Under the pieces are notes generated by a model. It did not search any database and was not told the DNA's origin. It saw only the letters and a list, made by a program, of their open reading frames with translations. A stretch of 64,000 nucleotides of DNA. Origin: Enterococcus montenegrensis (GTDB lineage Bacteria; Bacillota; Bacilli; Lactobacillales; Enterococcaceae). The position numbers and the translations under genes are program-made. Positions 35,295 to 45,725 of the stretch are shown in pieces. Location: the NCBI RefSeq assembly GCF_029983095.1, contig NZ_CP120467.1, forward strand, positions 1,844,501-1,908,500, written 5' to 3'. The stretch's first letter is position 1; every line of letters starts with the position of its first letter.

Positions 35295-36623
35295 TTAGTC
35301 GAAAATATTCGAAAAGAAATCTTTTACTTTATCTTTAACGCTTTCGCCAGTAGATTCATTTGTTTCTTCATAAGTATCTTCTTGGCCGTCATATTCATCA
35401 TAGGCTTGCTCTTGTGTAACAGGAACTGGTGCTTCATGGCTTGTTGCAGGTTGTGTTTTTTCCCCTGTTACAGCCGTTTTAGCTAATTGATAAACTTCAC
35501 TTAAGTTAGCGGAATAGTCTACGATTGAAATCACATTAGTAAAGACTGGGTTACGTAATCCCATGTGATTTGGTACGTACAATTTCACATTTGTGCCAAA
35601 AATTTCTTGGGCTAAGTCTACCACACCAGGTAAGCTTGCAGCGCCGCCTGTTAAAACGACACCTCCTGGTAAACTTAACGCATCAATTTCGTCTAGTACT
35701 TCTTTAGACTTGTTGAAGATTTGTTCCATCCGCGCTTCAATAATTTCTGCTAAATAGCGTTCATCAATTTTAACCGGTTCAGATTTACCAATGACATCTA
35801 CTGGAAACTCTTCGCTAGCAGAAGTACGCTCTGGATAAGCATCCCCATAATTGATTTTTAGTGCTTCAGCGTTGTTAAATGAAGTATTTAAAACAGTTGA
35901 AATATCTTTTGTAACATATTCCCCGCCTTCTTGGTTAACGTGGGTGAATTTCAATTGTTTATCATGCATAACTGAAGTTGTCGTTTGACCGCCACCAATA
36001 TCAATCACGGTCGTACCAAAATCTTTTTCACCATCAGATAAAATAGACTCTGTTAAAGCAAGTGGTGTAATCACCATTTCATTTAAATGAAGTCCTGCTT
36101 TTTCAACACATTTACGAATGTTGTGTAAAATTGTTTTAGGGCCGGTGAAAACAACGCCGAACATTTCTAGACGTACACCAATCATCCCCCGTGGATCTTT
36201 AATACCTTCAAAGCCATCCACAGTAAATTCTTGCGGCAAAATCGTAATGATTTGTCTTTCAGGAGGAACTGAACGTACTAAAGCAGCTGAAGCGACGTTA
36301 CGTACATCTTCATCTGTAATTTCTTTTGATTCGCTGTTAACAGCAATCATTCCTTGACAGTTTTCTACTTCTAATAAGTTTGCTGGAACACCAACGCTCA
36401 CACTGCGAATTTGGATACCTGCTTTTTCTTCTGCTTGCTTGACGGCCCGTTGAATTGCTTGAACCGACTTTTCAATATCGACAATAATCCCTCTGTTAAT
36501 ACCTTCAGATTTGGCGTTGCCTACACCAATGATATTCATTTGGTTTTCGACATACTCTGCAACGACAACTTTGACTGAAGTCGTTCCAATGTCAAGGCCG
36601 ACATACATTCCCGTTTTTGCCAT
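35295..36623 (-). CDS. ftsA: Cell-division protein FtsA
   Basis: A 442-aa actin-like membrane anchor of the Z-ring. ATP-binding motifs are VGLDIGTTSVKVVV near the N-terminus and VIDIGGGQTTTSV in the middle; SHS2/1C domain residues lie between about 85 and 165. The C-terminus is an acidic linker followed by the amphipathic membrane-targeting helix DKVKDFFSNIFD. AGGAGGG lies before the ATG. Directly upstream of ftsZ. A possible extended -10 (TGG-TATTAT, complement of 36716-36724) in the 148-base gap before it may give a local promoter. Confidence 0.98.
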   Translation of the reverse strand: MAKTGMYVGLDIGTTSVKVVVAEYVENQMNIIGVGNAKSEGINRGIIVDIEKSVQAIQRAVKQAEEKAGIQIRSVSVGVPANLLEVENCQGMIAVNSESKEITDEDVRNVASAALVRSVPPERQIITILPQEFTVDGFEGIKDPRGMIGVRLEMFGVVFTGPKTILHNIRKCVEKAGLHLNEMVITPLALTESILSDGEKDFGTTVIDIGGGQTTTSVMHDKQLKFTHVNQEGGEYVTKDISTVLNTSFNNAEALKINYGDAYPERTSASEEFPVDVIGKSEPVKIDERYLAEIIEARMEQIFNKSKEVLDEIDALSLPGGVVLTGGAASLPGVVDLAQEIFGTNVKLYVPNHMGLRNPVFTNVISIVDYSANLSEVYQLAKTAVTGEKTQPATSHEAPVPVTQEQAYDEYDGQEDTYEETNESTGESVKDKVKDFFSNIFD

Positions 36624-36771
36624 GAATGGGATTCCCTCCTACTAAATTTCCATATAGATCGAACAGTAAAGGTTCGTTTTTATCTATCAGTTTAATATTT
36701 TGTTCACTGCTAACAATAATACCACAAAAATCGACTTTTTAGAAATACGTTATGAAAAATATTTGAAATTT

Positions 36772-37869
36772 TTATTGCCCTATTTGGCTGTTATTATTTG
36801 TTTCACTTTGGTTTTCATTTTCTGCTGTATTTTCATTAGTTTCATTTTGATTGGTAGTATCATTTGCGGTTGTTGTTTCATTGGTTTTTGTAGTAGCTTT
36901 TTTTTCTTCTTTGGGATAAGGATAAGTGAAAATCCCCACTTCCATATCCACTACCCCTTTGCCTTTTAATTCTTTAGCAACTTGAGGATAGTATTTTAAT
37001 TGTTCTGCTAAATTCGAGATATTAATAATCACCGTATTGCCATCATTCATTAATAGATTTAGCAATTCTTGATTAGCGCTAGTTGGCGTGTATTTAATTT
37101 GAGACACGCTAGAACGTAATTCTTGCGAAAGTTTTTGATATTGCGTTAAAACAGCTAAAATTCGTTTTTGCGATTTAAAATCTTCTAAAATTGGTAAGTT
37201 TTTAGCTGGTTCTTTGACTGTCTCTGCTAACACTTTCCCATTTTCAATGACAGGGGCATAACTGTCGCCTTTTTCTAAAATAGCCACTTCTTGATATTCG
37301 GTAATCGCTAGTTTAAATTCGTTGAAATGTTCAATTGAGATTGCCACATTTTTAACACGTGGTAGTGCTTTTTTTATCCTCTCTTCATTACTACTACGCT
37401 GAAAATATTGCGACCACAGGCCTTGACTCAGTTTAAAGTCTGCCGCTTTTGTCACAGCAGCCTTTGGGACGGCATCATTTTTCACCACATGAAGTGCGGA
37501 TAATTTACTTAATGGTGAAACATAATAAAGTGCAAATAACAACGGAATCAAAAACAGCGTGATGATAATTGCTAAGCGGCGATAAAGAACCGAATTGCGC
37601 TCATATTTCAATTTTGGCAGCCGATCGGCAAAAGAACCATTAGGATTTAACGATCCTCCCTCAGCTGGTAAGTCGCTCGCATTTTCGGGTAACTGCACTT
37701 CTTCTTTTTCTTGCCCATCAATGACTGTTGGCGACCACGGCGCATCTTGACCATTTTTTTTCCGATACTCCAAGTTGGCCTTTTGCCAGGGCGTCAGATC
37801 CACTGCATGAACATCAGAATTCTCACCTTTTTGCTTGGACTGGTCTTTTTTACTGATATGCGTCACCAC
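36772..37869 (-). CDS. divIB: DivIB/FtsQ cell-division protein
   Basis: A 365-aa bitopic divisome protein that forms a complex with FtsL and FtsB. There is a long cytoplasmic N-terminus (1-98), one membrane helix (99-117; LAIIITLFLIPLLFALYYV), an extracellular POTRA domain (SKLSALHVVKNDAVPKAAV) and a beta domain. The C-terminal tail (about 320-365) is rich in asparagine, threonine and glutamine. The start is uncertain: two adjacent GTG codons (37869, 37866) overlap the ribosome site AAAGGTGG and no ATG is near. Confidence 0.93.
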   Translation of the reverse strand: MVTHISKKDQSKQKGENSDVHAVDLTPWQKANLEYRKKNGQDAPWSPTVIDGQEKEEVQLPENASDLPAEGGSLNPNGSFADRLPKLKYERNSVLYRRLAIIITLFLIPLLFALYYVSPLSKLSALHVVKNDAVPKAAVTKAADFKLSQGLWSQYFQRSSNEERIKKALPRVKNVAISIEHFNEFKLAITEYQEVAILEKGDSYAPVIENGKVLAETVKEPAKNLPILEDFKSQKRILAVLTQYQKLSQELRSSVSQIKYTPTSANQELLNLLMNDGNTVIINISNLAEQLKYYPQVAKELKGKGVVDMEVGIFTYPYPKEEKKATTKTNETTTANDTTNQNETNENTAENENQSETNNNSQIGQ

Positions 37870-37876
37870 CTTTAAC

Positions 37877-38971
37877 TTACACTGTAATTTCTTTAACTAA
37901 TTGATATAAACGCTCACTAGCATCTGGAATTCCCTCAGCCTTAGAGGCCTTAGCCATCTGTTGGCGTTTTGCTTGATCTTGCATAATTTCGTCAACAGCA
38001 CGAACTAATGTTTCAGCTGTTAGCGCATCATCTTTAATCATTAGTGCTGCCTTAGCATCGACTAAGCTTTGCGCATTTTTTGTTTGATGATCTGCGGTCA
38101 CGTAAGGACTTGGAACTAAAACTGCTGGCAAGCCTAAAGCCGTAAATTCGGCAATAGATGTTGCACCAGCACGTCCCACCAATAAGTCACAGCAAACCAT
38201 CACTGCTGCCATTTTATCAATATAGGGGGCAACCCTGACATTTGTCAACTGGCTTAAATCAATCTTTGCTGCATCTTTAATTTCATTAAAGTAGCGTTCA
38301 CCAGAAGCGTATAAAACCTGATAATCTCGACTAGCAAAAATCGGGAGCGCAGCTGTAACAGCTTGATTGATTTTTAATGCCCCTTGACTACCACCAAAAA
38401 TTAAAACGGTAGGCTTTTCTTTTGCTAGACCAAACGTTGTTAAAATATCCGATTTTTGCGTATTGCTAACTTCACTGGCACGAGGATTCCCTACCAATAC
38501 CGTTTTTTCTGCAGGAAAAAACTGGGCAGCATCTTTAAAACAAATCCCAATTTTTGTCGCATAACGACTTAAAAATTTATTGGTTATCCCTGGAATACTG
38601 TTTTGTTCGTGAACAATTGTGGGAATCTTCATTTTGGCAGCGGCATAAACTACCGCACCAGAAACATAGCCTCCTGTTCCAATTACAACATCAGGTTTAA
38701 AGTTTTTTAAAATTTGTTTTGCTTCTTTGATGCTCTTAAAAAAAAGTTGCAGTGTTTTAACATTATCAAAAGACAACTTGCGCTTAAATCCTTGTATTTC
38801 TAACGTTTTAAAAGGAATATCCGTTTTTGGTAGAATTTTATTTTCTAATCCTTTTTTTCCACCAACATACATAAACTCAGAAGCCGGTTCTTGTTGTTTA
38901 ACATAATTCACAAAGGCTAAGGCTGGGTAGATATGTCCCCCTGTTCCGCCACCGGTTACTAGTATTTTCAC
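37877..38971 (-). CDS. murG: MurG GlcNAc transferase
   Basis: A 364-aa peripheral membrane glycosyltransferase (GT28) that adds GlcNAc to lipid I to give lipid II. The N-terminal glycine-rich loop is [16 protein letters not shown]; the C-terminal UDP-GlcNAc site includes [12 protein letters not shown] and [20 protein letters not shown]. The start is a GTG, 15 bases after the murD stop, without a strong ribosome site, suggesting coupling to murD. Length is standard. Confidence 0.97.
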   Translation of the reverse strand: MKILVTGGGTGGHIYPALAFVNYVKQQEPASEFMYVGGKKGLENKILPKTDIPFKTLEIQGFKRKLSFDNVKTLQLFFKSIKEAKQILKNFKPDVVIGTGGYVSGAVVYAAAKMKIPTIVHEQNSIPGITNKFLSRYATKIGICFKDAAQFFPAEKTVLVGNPRASEVSNTQKSDILTTFGLAKEKPTVLIFGGSQGALKINQAVTAALPIFASRDYQVLYASGERYFNEIKDAAKIDLSQLTNVRVAPYIDKMAAVMVCCDLLVGRAGATSIAEFTALGLPAVLVPSPYVTADHQTKNAQSLVDAKAALMIKDDALTAETLVRAVDEIMQDQAKRQQMAKASKAEGIPDASERLYQLVKEITV

Positions 38972-38986
38972 GTGCTTCGCTCATTT

Positions 38987-40351
38987 CTATTGTTTATTCA
39001 AGTTATTGACCGCCGCAATAAAGCGATCTCCTCTAATTTCAAAGTTTTTATACTGATCCCAACTAGCATTTGCCGGAGATAATAAAATCGTATCGCCGAC
39101 TTCACTAATTCCATAGGCTTTTTCAACTGCGGTTTCAGCATTTTCACTAAATTCAATCTGTGGTACTTTTGCATCTCGTGCGGCTTGTGCGAGCTTATCT
39201 TTGGTTTCACCAAAAACAATTACAGCCTTCAGACCGACTAAAGATGGAACCAATTCATCAAAACTATTACCACGATCTAATCCACCTGCTAATAAAATTA
39301 ATTTTTCATGGTCAAAACCACTTAAAGCCATTTCAGTAGCTAAAATATTGGTAGCCTTGGAATCATTAAAAAAGCGTCGTTCATTAACAGTACCGACAAA
39401 TTGTGTTCGATGCGGCACACCACTGAAACTTTGTAGTGTTTCTTTGATATCTTCATTTGAAATGCCTTTAAGTTTTGCTACTGCAATTGCGGCCAAGGCA
39501 TTTTCCACATTATGATTTCCGGGAACACCTAATGTATCTGAGTCCATGATAAATTCATCTTTAAAGTACAGCTTACCGGCTTTTTGATAGGCGCCCAAAA
39601 CAACTTGTGTGCTAGAAAAGGGAATAACTTCTGCCTTGGTTTTTTTCGCTAAATTTTGTAATACTGCTTGATCCCAATTTAAAATTAGATAATCATTTGG
39701 CGTCATATTTTCTTGGATATGCCATTTGGCTTTTTCGTATTCAGCTTGTGAACCATGATAATCCAAATGTGCCGAAAAAATATTGGTGATAACCGCAATT
39801 TCAGGATGAAAAGTCTGAATTCCCATCAATTGAAAACTTGATAGTTCAGTCACCATAACGTCTTTTTTTTGCGCATGTTGGGCGACTGTACTAGCAGGAT
39901 AGCCAATGTTGCCGGCTAGTAGCGCTTTACCTTCCCGCATACCCGCATTTAAAATTTCACCAATCATAGTAGTCGTGGTCGTTTTACCATTTGTCCCTGT
40001 AATCCCAATTAGCGGACATTCAGCAATTTTATAAGCTAACTCAACTTCTGTAATAATTGGCAGACCTTTTTCTAAAGCCTTTTTAACTAACGGCTGGCTA
40101 TAAGGTATCCCCGGATTTTTCACCATCAAGGCAAAATCTTCATCTAACAATTCAATTGGATGACTTCCTGTAACAACTTTTACCCCTAACGCTAAAAGAT
40201 CTTGTGCTTCCGGGTTTTCTTCAAAGGGTTTACCGTCGTTAACGGTAACAAGTGCGCCCAAATCATGTAACAATTTGGCCGCACTGAATCCACTCTTTGC
40301 TAATCCCAGCACAAGAACTTTTTTATTTTGATATTCACTAATTTGCTTCAT
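38987..40351 (-). CDS. murD: UDP-N-acetylmuramoylalanine-D-glutamate ligase
   Basis: A 454-aa cytosolic Mur ligase adding D-glutamate to UDP-MurNAc-L-Ala. Domain 1 (1-95) binds the UDP part, the central ATPase domain has [16 protein letters not shown] near 115-130 and [11 protein letters not shown], and the C-terminal domain contains [22 protein letters not shown] lies before the ATG. It is located between mraY and murG. Confidence 0.97.
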   Translation of the reverse strand: MKQISEYQNKKVLVLGLAKSGFSAAKLLHDLGALVTVNDGKPFEENPEAQDLLALGVKVVTGSHPIELLDEDFALMVKNPGIPYSQPLVKKALEKGLPIITEVELAYKIAECPLIGITGTNGKTTTTTMIGEILNAGMREGKALLAGNIGYPASTVAQHAQKKDVMVTELSSFQLMGIQTFHPEIAVITNIFSAHLDYHGSQAEYEKAKWHIQENMTPNDYLILNWDQAVLQNLAKKTKAEVIPFSSTQVVLGAYQKAGKLYFKDEFIMDSDTLGVPGNHNVENALAAIAVAKLKGISNEDIKETLQSFSGVPHRTQFVGTVNERRFFNDSKATNILATEMALSGFDHEKLILLAGGLDRGNSFDELVPSLVGLKAVIVFGETKDKLAQAARDAKVPQIEFSENAETAVEKAYGISEVGDTILLSPANASWDQYKNFEIRGDRFIAAVNNLNKQ

Positions 40352-40364
40352 TTTTTTCCATCTC

Positions 40365-41327
40365 CTACCAAATAATCAAAAGCGTAAGTGCAGAACAGAC
40401 TACCGTGATCCCCCAAAAAACCAGATCGATTTTCCATTCAGTCCAACCGCTCATCTCAAAATGATGATGGATAGGTGACATTTTAAACAGGCGTTTACCG
40501 GTTAATTTAAAGGAAGTGACTTGTAACATAACACTGGCTGTTTCAATCACATAAATTAAACCAACCAATAACAACGTCCACTCTTGATGTAAAAGGATTG
40601 ACGTTGCCGCAAGCAAACCGCCAAGGGCAAGCGATCCTACATCTCCCATAAAAATCTTTGCTGGTTTGTGGTTGTAAGGGAAAAAACCCAATAGTCCACC
40701 AATCACACTTAAACAGATGATCAAGACATCAAATTGGTTTTGCTTCCAAGCTATCATACCATAAGTTGCAAAGGAAATAACCCCCAACCCGGATACCAAT
40801 CCGTCAATACCGTCCGTTAGATTAACCGCATTGGAAAAACCAACTAACCAGAAAATGACAAAAAGCCCATAAATAATTCCTAAGTTAACTTCTAAACCAA
40901 AAATATTTAATGTGTTCGCATTTCCCTCATGTAAAAAAACAACATAAAAAATAATTGCGCCTAAAATTTGACCAATTAATTTTTGTAGAGAATTCAACCC
41001 CATATTGCGTTTTTTAAAGATTTTAATAAAATCATCTAAAAAACCCAATAAACCATATAAAAATAGAATAAATAAAAGAATGAACAACGATGGTGTTAGT
41101 AAATTTTGCCACGCACCTACCCAAAGGCCTGTTAAAACCGAGGCAATTAAAAAGACAACGCCACCCATTGTTGGTGTACCAGCCTTAGCATTATGCCACA
41201 TTGGTCCTTCATCACGAATTTCTTGTCCAAATTGTTTGACTCTAAAATAACCAATAAAAAGTGGCATGACGGCATAGGTCATCGCAAAACTACTCACAAT
41301 CGGTAAAATCATCTTTGTCCATTCCAT
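40365..41327 (-). CDS. mraY: Phospho-MurNAc-pentapeptide translocase
   Basis: A 320-aa integral membrane enzyme (ten helices) making lipid I. Signatures are [11 protein letters not shown] (about 50-60), [27 protein letters not shown] and the histidine loop [14 protein letters not shown]. The ATG is preceded by AGGAG. The 5' leader carries a roughly 101-bp tandem duplication that separates it from pbp2x, and the ribosome site is at the end of the second copy on the minus strand. Confidence 0.98.
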   Translation of the reverse strand: MEWTKMILPIVSSFAMTYAVMPLFIGYFRVKQFGQEIRDEGPMWHNAKAGTPTMGGVVFLIASVLTGLWVGAWQNLLTPSLFILLFILFLYGLLGFLDDFIKIFKKRNMGLNSLQKLIGQILGAIIFYVVFLHEGNANTLNIFGLEVNLGIIYGLFVIFWLVGFSNAVNLTDGIDGLVSGLGVISFATYGMIAWKQNQFDVLIICLSVIGGLLGFFPYNHKPAKIFMGDVGSLALGGLLAATSILLHQEWTLLLVGLIYVIETASVMLQVTSFKLTGKRLFKMSPIHHHFEMSGWTEWKIDLVFWGITVVCSALTLLIIW

Positions 41328-41337
41328 TTTTTAATTC

Positions 41338-41534
41338 TCCTAGTTCTTTTTAATGTATTCATTTTTTCTAAAAAATGAGTTCTATTTTCACTGCGTATAT
41401 CATTTTTCTACAGTGGAAATCACTTAGAAAAACTGACATCCTAGTTCTTTTTAATGTATTCATTTTTTCTAAAAAATGAATTTTATTTTCACTGCGTATA
41501 TCATTTTTCTACAGCAGAAATCGCTTAGAAAAAT
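41338..41534 (-). repeat. Two-copy tandem repeat (about 101-bp unit) between pbp2x and mraY
   Basis: Unit 1 (41338-41438) and unit 2 (41439 to about 41534) both begin TCCTAGTTCTTTTTAATGTA and match closely with a handful of substitutions. Each unit contains a palindromic A/T hairpin around CATTTTTTCTAAAAAATG and a second stem TTTTTCTA/TAGAAAAA enclosing AGTG/CACT in unit 1 and AGC/GCT in unit 2. One T-A to C-G paired change preserves pairing. On the minus strand each unit ends with AACTAGGA, and in the mraY-proximal copy this forms the mraY ribosome site. Confidence 0.85.
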
Positions 41535-43738
41535 TATTCCATGGTGAATTCTATTGCCTTATCACCGATGCGCTCGTAAGGAGCCAGGCTTTGTGCTGTG
41601 CAGTAGCCATCACCTTTAAAAGTGACTTTTACCCCCAACAAGTCGCCTAATTTAACTAAGTCAGCTTTAGACCAACTAGTTACGTCTGGCATATAATATT
41701 CTGAACCAGTCGTTAGCAGCAATAATTTTTCTCCGGCTAATACTTTTGTTCCATGGGAAGTTCCTTGTTCTTTAATTTTGCTACCTGTGCCAAGCACGAC
41801 AGGAACTAAACCATTTTTGCTGGCATCAGCTGCAGCAGAGTCTGTTCCTAAATTACGATAGTCGGCAATTTCAATTTTTTCTGTATTCTCACTAGCGGGA
41901 TCTGTCTGTTCATCTTTAAATTCCATCGCACGTTTTAATAATGAATTCCCAATATCGCCTAAAGCTTTTTGTTCCCAATGTTCAGGCATCTTCATCGTCA
42001 TGTACAACACATACTCTGGATCTTCTGCAGGTACCATTTCAACAATAGAATACAAATAAGCTGTATCCCCTTGATAATAGCCGCCATTTTTTTCATCCGC
42101 AATTTGGGCAGTACCGGTTTTAGCAGCGATTTTATAGCCTGGGACATGATACACGTCATAAGCACTGCCATAGTCTTTGCTTTCCACTACATCCCGCATA
42201 TATTCGCGTACTTTTGCCGTTGTTTGTGCACTAACAGGATTGCCCACCACTTCAGGTTCGGTTACACGTTCTGTGCCATTTTGACTGTTAACAACTTTAC
42301 TAATGTAATGTGGTTCTAACATTTTACCATTGTTGGCAATTGCAGAAAATGCCCGCATCATTTGAAAATTCGTTACCCCAACCCCTTGACCAAATGAGCT
42401 CATGGCTTTATCCACAATATTATTGGTTGGTAAAATACCACTATTTTCCCCCGGCAAACCAGAGTAAGTACTTTGACCAAAACCAAATTTCTTCAAATAC
42501 TGTTGCCACGTATCTCCCATTTTTTGCTCGAGTTTTACCATTCCAACATTACTTGACCAAGATAGCGCTTGTCGCATATTCAAAGTTCGGCGTTGCTCTT
42601 GGTAATCCCAGTCGTTAATTGTGGCATCAGCAATTTTAATTTCACCAGAAGTAAACGTCTCGTTTTCATTAAAGACACCGGACTCAATTGCCGCTGCGGT
42701 AGTCATTACTTTCATCGTTGAACCCGGTTCGTAGCGATCTTCAACTAACAGGTTCATCCAATTGAAGTTTTTATCAGAAAATTCTTTTTTTGTTTCAGGG
42801 TTAAAAGTTGGACGTTGTGTCATGGCCAATATTTCGCCAGTCTTAGCTTCCATCAAGACAGCAGTCGCATCTTCTGGTTTGTATTTTTTAACAGCAGTGT
42901 CCATTAAGGATTCTAAATAAGTTTGTAATCCACTATCAAGTGTTGTGTAAATATCTTGACCATCTTTGGCTGCTTTTTTTTGAGCAACGGTTCCTGGCAA
43001 TGGGTTTTGGTAGTTATCTTTTTGATAAACAATTTTGCCATCTGTCCCGCTTAAAATATCGTTATAAGCAGCCTCCAATCCCATCTTGCCAACTAAGCCT
43101 TTATCAATTCCTTTGTCATCTACTTCAGGCTCGGCATAACCAATAAAATGAGATGCAAATGTACCATTAGGATAAATACGATTGGGATGTTCATCAAAGT
43201 CTAATCCCGAAAGTCCTGCATTTTCCATCGCTTTTTCGATTTTTTTCTTTTTCTCTAAAGTTATATTTTTTCCCTTACCGGAAAACTCCACTTGATACAG
43301 TTCATTTTTGGCACCGTCTTTAAGGCGATCGATGACTTCTTTTTCATCTAAGCCTAAAATATCATGCAAAATAGTAGCAACTTTTTCGTAGTCCTTACTT
43401 TGAACATACAGTTTTTTATCCCCGGTTTTGTAATTTTTTGACAAAATAGCTTTTAAAGAATAAGAGGTAGCATCTTCAGCAATTGCAACACCATTACGGT
43501 CGTAAATCGTTCCTCTTTTAGCCTTGACTACTTTGCTGCCTTCATATAATGCCGCTGTCTTTTTCTCCAGTGATGTGCCAGCAACGTTTCCTACTACGAC
43601 TAAATAGCCCAAACGAGTGGCAAACAAAAAGAACAACCCAATACTCGTAGCAAAGAGAATAATCCCTACTTTTTTGCGGTTGTTCGTTGGATTTTGATTT
43701 TTCTTGCGGAAATACTTTCTAATTCGTTTAAAACGCAT
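41534..43738 (-). CDS. pbpX: Penicillin-binding protein 2X (transpeptidase)
   Basis: A 734-aa class B PBP that crosslinks septal peptidoglycan with FtsW. One N-terminal membrane anchor (about 24-50), a dimerisation domain, then the transpeptidase with SxxK at Ser340 (EPGSTMK), SSN at 395-397 and KTG at 540-542. Two PASTA domains occupy about 620-734. The start codon abuts the ftsL stop (TAA then ATG with no gap). This is the PBP2x/PbpC-type essential division PBP, the target of beta-lactams. No low-affinity mutation can be judged from the sequence. Confidence 0.97.
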   Translation of the reverse strand: MRFKRIRKYFRKKNQNPTNNRKKVGIILFATSIGLFFLFATRLGYLVVVGNVAGTSLEKKTAALYEGSKVVKAKRGTIYDRNGVAIAEDATSYSLKAILSKNYKTGDKKLYVQSKDYEKVATILHDILGLDEKEVIDRLKDGAKNELYQVEFSGKGKNITLEKKKKIEKAMENAGLSGLDFDEHPNRIYPNGTFASHFIGYAEPEVDDKGIDKGLVGKMGLEAAYNDILSGTDGKIVYQKDNYQNPLPGTVAQKKAAKDGQDIYTTLDSGLQTYLESLMDTAVKKYKPEDATAVLMEAKTGEILAMTQRPTFNPETKKEFSDKNFNWMNLLVEDRYEPGSTMKVMTTAAAIESGVFNENETFTSGEIKIADATINDWDYQEQRRTLNMRQALSWSSNVGMVKLEQKMGDTWQQYLKKFGFGQSTYSGLPGENSGILPTNNIVDKAMSSFGQGVGVTNFQMMRAFSAIANNGKMLEPHYISKVVNSQNGTERVTEPEVVGNPVSAQTTAKVREYMRDVVESKDYGSAYDVYHVPGYKIAAKTGTAQIADEKNGGYYQGDTAYLYSIVEMVPAEDPEYVLYMTMKMPEHWEQKALGDIGNSLLKRAMEFKDEQTDPASENTEKIEIADYRNLGTDSAAADASKNGLVPVVLGTGSKIKEQGTSHGTKVLAGEKLLLLTTGSEYYMPDVTSWSKADLVKLGDLLGVKVTFKGDGYCTAQSLAPYERIGDKAIEFTME

Positions 43739-44149
43739 TTACTTCACTTTCCTTAAATTATCATCGTTAATTTTAAGTCCTTTTTTCTCTGCGATTTTTT
43801 TAATTCGCTCAGTTTTCGAAAGTTCGCTTTTTTCTTGTTCTAGCCGCGTTTTTTCTTCCGCTTGCTGTGTTGTTTGTGCTTCAATTTGGGAAACTTCTCG
43901 TTCTAGTTGACTGATATCAGTCCTTACATAGACAGTTAAAACAGCTAATCCGATAACTGCTGCCAAAAGAAAGATTCCAATAATTTTTTCCAAACCACTG
44001 ATACGTTTTAATTTTCGTGCGGGTGAAGATGGGATGCGAATAATTTCAGGACGAGGTGGCGTCGATGGTTTCGCTGACGGATTTGGTTGTTCAATTTGTG
44101 GTGCTGCTTGATTCATATCGTAGTGATATTCACGTTTCGCTTCTGCCAT
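43739..44149 (-). CDS. ftsL: Cell-division protein FtsL
   Basis: A 136-aa bitopic protein: a proline-rich cytoplasmic N-terminus, one membrane helix (about 55-75; KIIGIFLLAAVIGLAVLTVY) and an external leucine-zipper-like coiled coil (about 80-125) rich in Glu and Gln. It pairs with DivIC/FtsB and DivIB. It is between rsmH and pbp2x, the standard place, and its stop abuts the pbp2x start. Confidence 0.93.
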   Translation of the reverse strand: MAEAKREYHYDMNQAAPQIEQPNPSAKPSTPPRPEIIRIPSSPARKLKRISGLEKIIGIFLLAAVIGLAVLTVYVRTDISQLEREVSQIEAQTTQQAEEKTRLEQEKSELSKTERIKKIAEKKGLKINDDNLRKVK

Positions 44150-44163
44150 TTCGACGCTCCTTT

Positions 44164-45117
44164 TTATTCTTTAATTCTTTCAGCAATTCGCAATTTTGCA
44201 CTACGGGAGCGATTGTTTTCATCAAGCTCTTTTGTAGTTGCAACAATTGGTTTGCGATTAATTAATTTTAATTCTGGTTGATATTCCACTGGTACGATTG
44301 GTAAACCTGGTGGCAAATCTTTGGAACTGCTGTATTCTTTAAAAATATTTTTAACCAAACGATCTTCTAACGAGTGAAAGGTAATCACACTCACTCTACC
44401 ACCAACATTCAAAAGTGCTATCGCTTGTTCTAGAGACTCTTCAATTGCACCTAACTCATCATTGACTGCAATGCGAATCGCTTGGAAAATTCGTTTCGCT
44501 GGATGACCACCCTTACGTCTTGCCGGTGCAGGAATCGCCTCTTTAATTAGATCCACCAATTCTCCGGTAGTTTCAATTGGCGCAATTTGACGTGCGCGTT
44601 CGATTTTACGGGCCACTTGTTTAGAAAATTTTTCCTCGCCGTAGCGATAGAAGATTTTGACTAAATCATGATAATCATAAGTATTAACTAAATCATAAGC
44701 AGAAAAATCTGCCGTTTGATCCATACGCATATCTAAAGGCGCATCCTGATGGTAACTAAAGCCTCGACTCGCTTCATCAAGTTGTGGCGATGAAACACCT
44801 AAGTCATATAAAACTCCATCAACTTGATTTATTCCTTGCTCTTTTAATGCGGCAGCTAAATTGCGGAAATTACTTTTTATAAAGGTTACTTTTCCAGCTG
44901 CAATCGCGTCTTTTAAAAAATCTTTTGCATGATCAATTGCTTTTTGATCTTGATCAAAGGCATAAAGATGACCTTTTTCATTCAATTGGGATAATAAATA
45001 TTGACTATGACCGGCTCCGCCTAAGGTACAATCAACATAAATACCGTCTGGTTTAATATTTAGTCCATCGACTGTTTCTTTAAGCATCACGGTGTAATGT
45101 TGAAACGACTCCGCCAT
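44164..45117 (-). CDS. rsmH: 16S rRNA C1402 N4-methyltransferase
   Basis: A 317-aa SAM-dependent methyltransferase (MraW). The SAM motif is [34 protein letters not shown] and the ISFHSLEDR-like [14 protein letters not shown] are family signatures. Only 14 bases separate its start from the mraZ stop. Methylates C1402 in the ribosomal P site. Confidence 0.97.
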   Translation of the reverse strand: MAESFQHYTVMLKETVDGLNIKPDGIYVDCTLGGAGHSQYLLSQLNEKGHLYAFDQDQKAIDHAKDFLKDAIAAGKVTFIKSNFRNLAAALKEQGINQVDGVLYDLGVSSPQLDEASRGFSYHQDAPLDMRMDQTADFSAYDLVNTYDYHDLVKIFYRYGEEKFSKQVARKIERARQIAPIETTGELVDLIKEAIPAPARRKGGHPAKRIFQAIRIAVNDELGAIEESLEQAIALLNVGGRVSVITFHSLEDRLVKNIFKEYSSSKDLPPGLPIVPVEYQPELKLINRKPIVATTKELDENNRSRSAKLRIAERIKE

Positions 45118-45131
45118 TTAAGTTCCTCTTT

Positions 45132-45563
45132 CTATAAGCCAAAATCAATCATTGTTTCGGCAATTTCGTCAAAATTCTCTTCGGCTTCTTCTGAGAAAGC
45201 CTGCCATTTTGCTTCATCCCAAATTTCAATACGGTTACTAACGCCGGTAATCACACAATTTTTCGTCAAACTGGCGTGCTTTCGTAAAGTCTGGGGAATA
45301 TTAATCCGACCTTGTTTGTCAATCTCACACTCAGTTGCTGCGGAGTAGAAAAAACGGACAAAGGTACGGGCATCTTTTTTAGCCAATGGCATTTCATTTA
45401 GCTTTTCTTCTAATTTTTCCCATTCTGCTATCGGATAACCAAATAGACAGCCATCAAGTCCTCTTGTGACAATGAACTTTTCGCCGAGTTTTTCTCGTAA
45501 TTTCGCGGGGACGATTAAACGACCTTTTGCATCGATTGAATGCTGAAATTCCCCCATAAACAT
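45132..45563 (-). CDS. mraZ: MraZ transcriptional regulator
   Basis: A 143-aa AbrB/MazE-fold protein with two repeated DxxxR motifs ([14 protein letters not shown] near 12-25 and [14 protein letters not shown] near 83-96). MraZ binds direct repeats upstream of its own operon and represses dcw genes. Matching ten-base-phased GTGG repeats occur directly upstream (45582-45626). First gene of the cluster. Confidence 0.96.
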   Translation of the reverse strand: MFMGEFQHSIDAKGRLIVPAKLREKLGEKFIVTRGLDGCLFGYPIAEWEKLEEKLNEMPLAKKDARTFVRFFYSAATECEIDKQGRINIPQTLRKHASLTKNCVITGVSNRIEIWDEAKWQAFSEEAEENFDEIAETMIDFGL

Positions 45564-45581
45564 CGAAAAAGCCCCCTGTCA

Positions 45582-45626
45582 CCACTTGATATACACAGTC
45601 TACCACAATCCCCCACTTTCTACCAC
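45582..45626 (-). promoter_or_regulatory. Candidate MraZ operator: phased GTGG direct repeats
   Basis: On the minus strand GTGG occurs at complements of 45623-45626, 45613-45616 and 45603-45606, exactly ten bases apart, then GTGT (45593-45596) in phase and GTGG again (45582-45585) eleven bases on. Known MraZ sites are short G-rich direct repeats with a ten-base period. No convincing -35/-10 pair was identified, although TATACA lies further upstream. Confidence 0.65.
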
Positions 45627-45725
45627 CAATTATGTATACTAATCAGAGAAGTTTTTTGACTTTTATTCACCAAGAAAGACAACAGAATCAATAACAAATT
45701 CATTTCACTTTTGAATGCTAGAAAA

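Noticed and set aside
36700-36969. Plus-strand hydrophobic open frame opposite divIB
   Set aside because: It is antisense to the Asn/Thr/Gln-rich tail of divIB and its composition is explained by that; no ribosome site.
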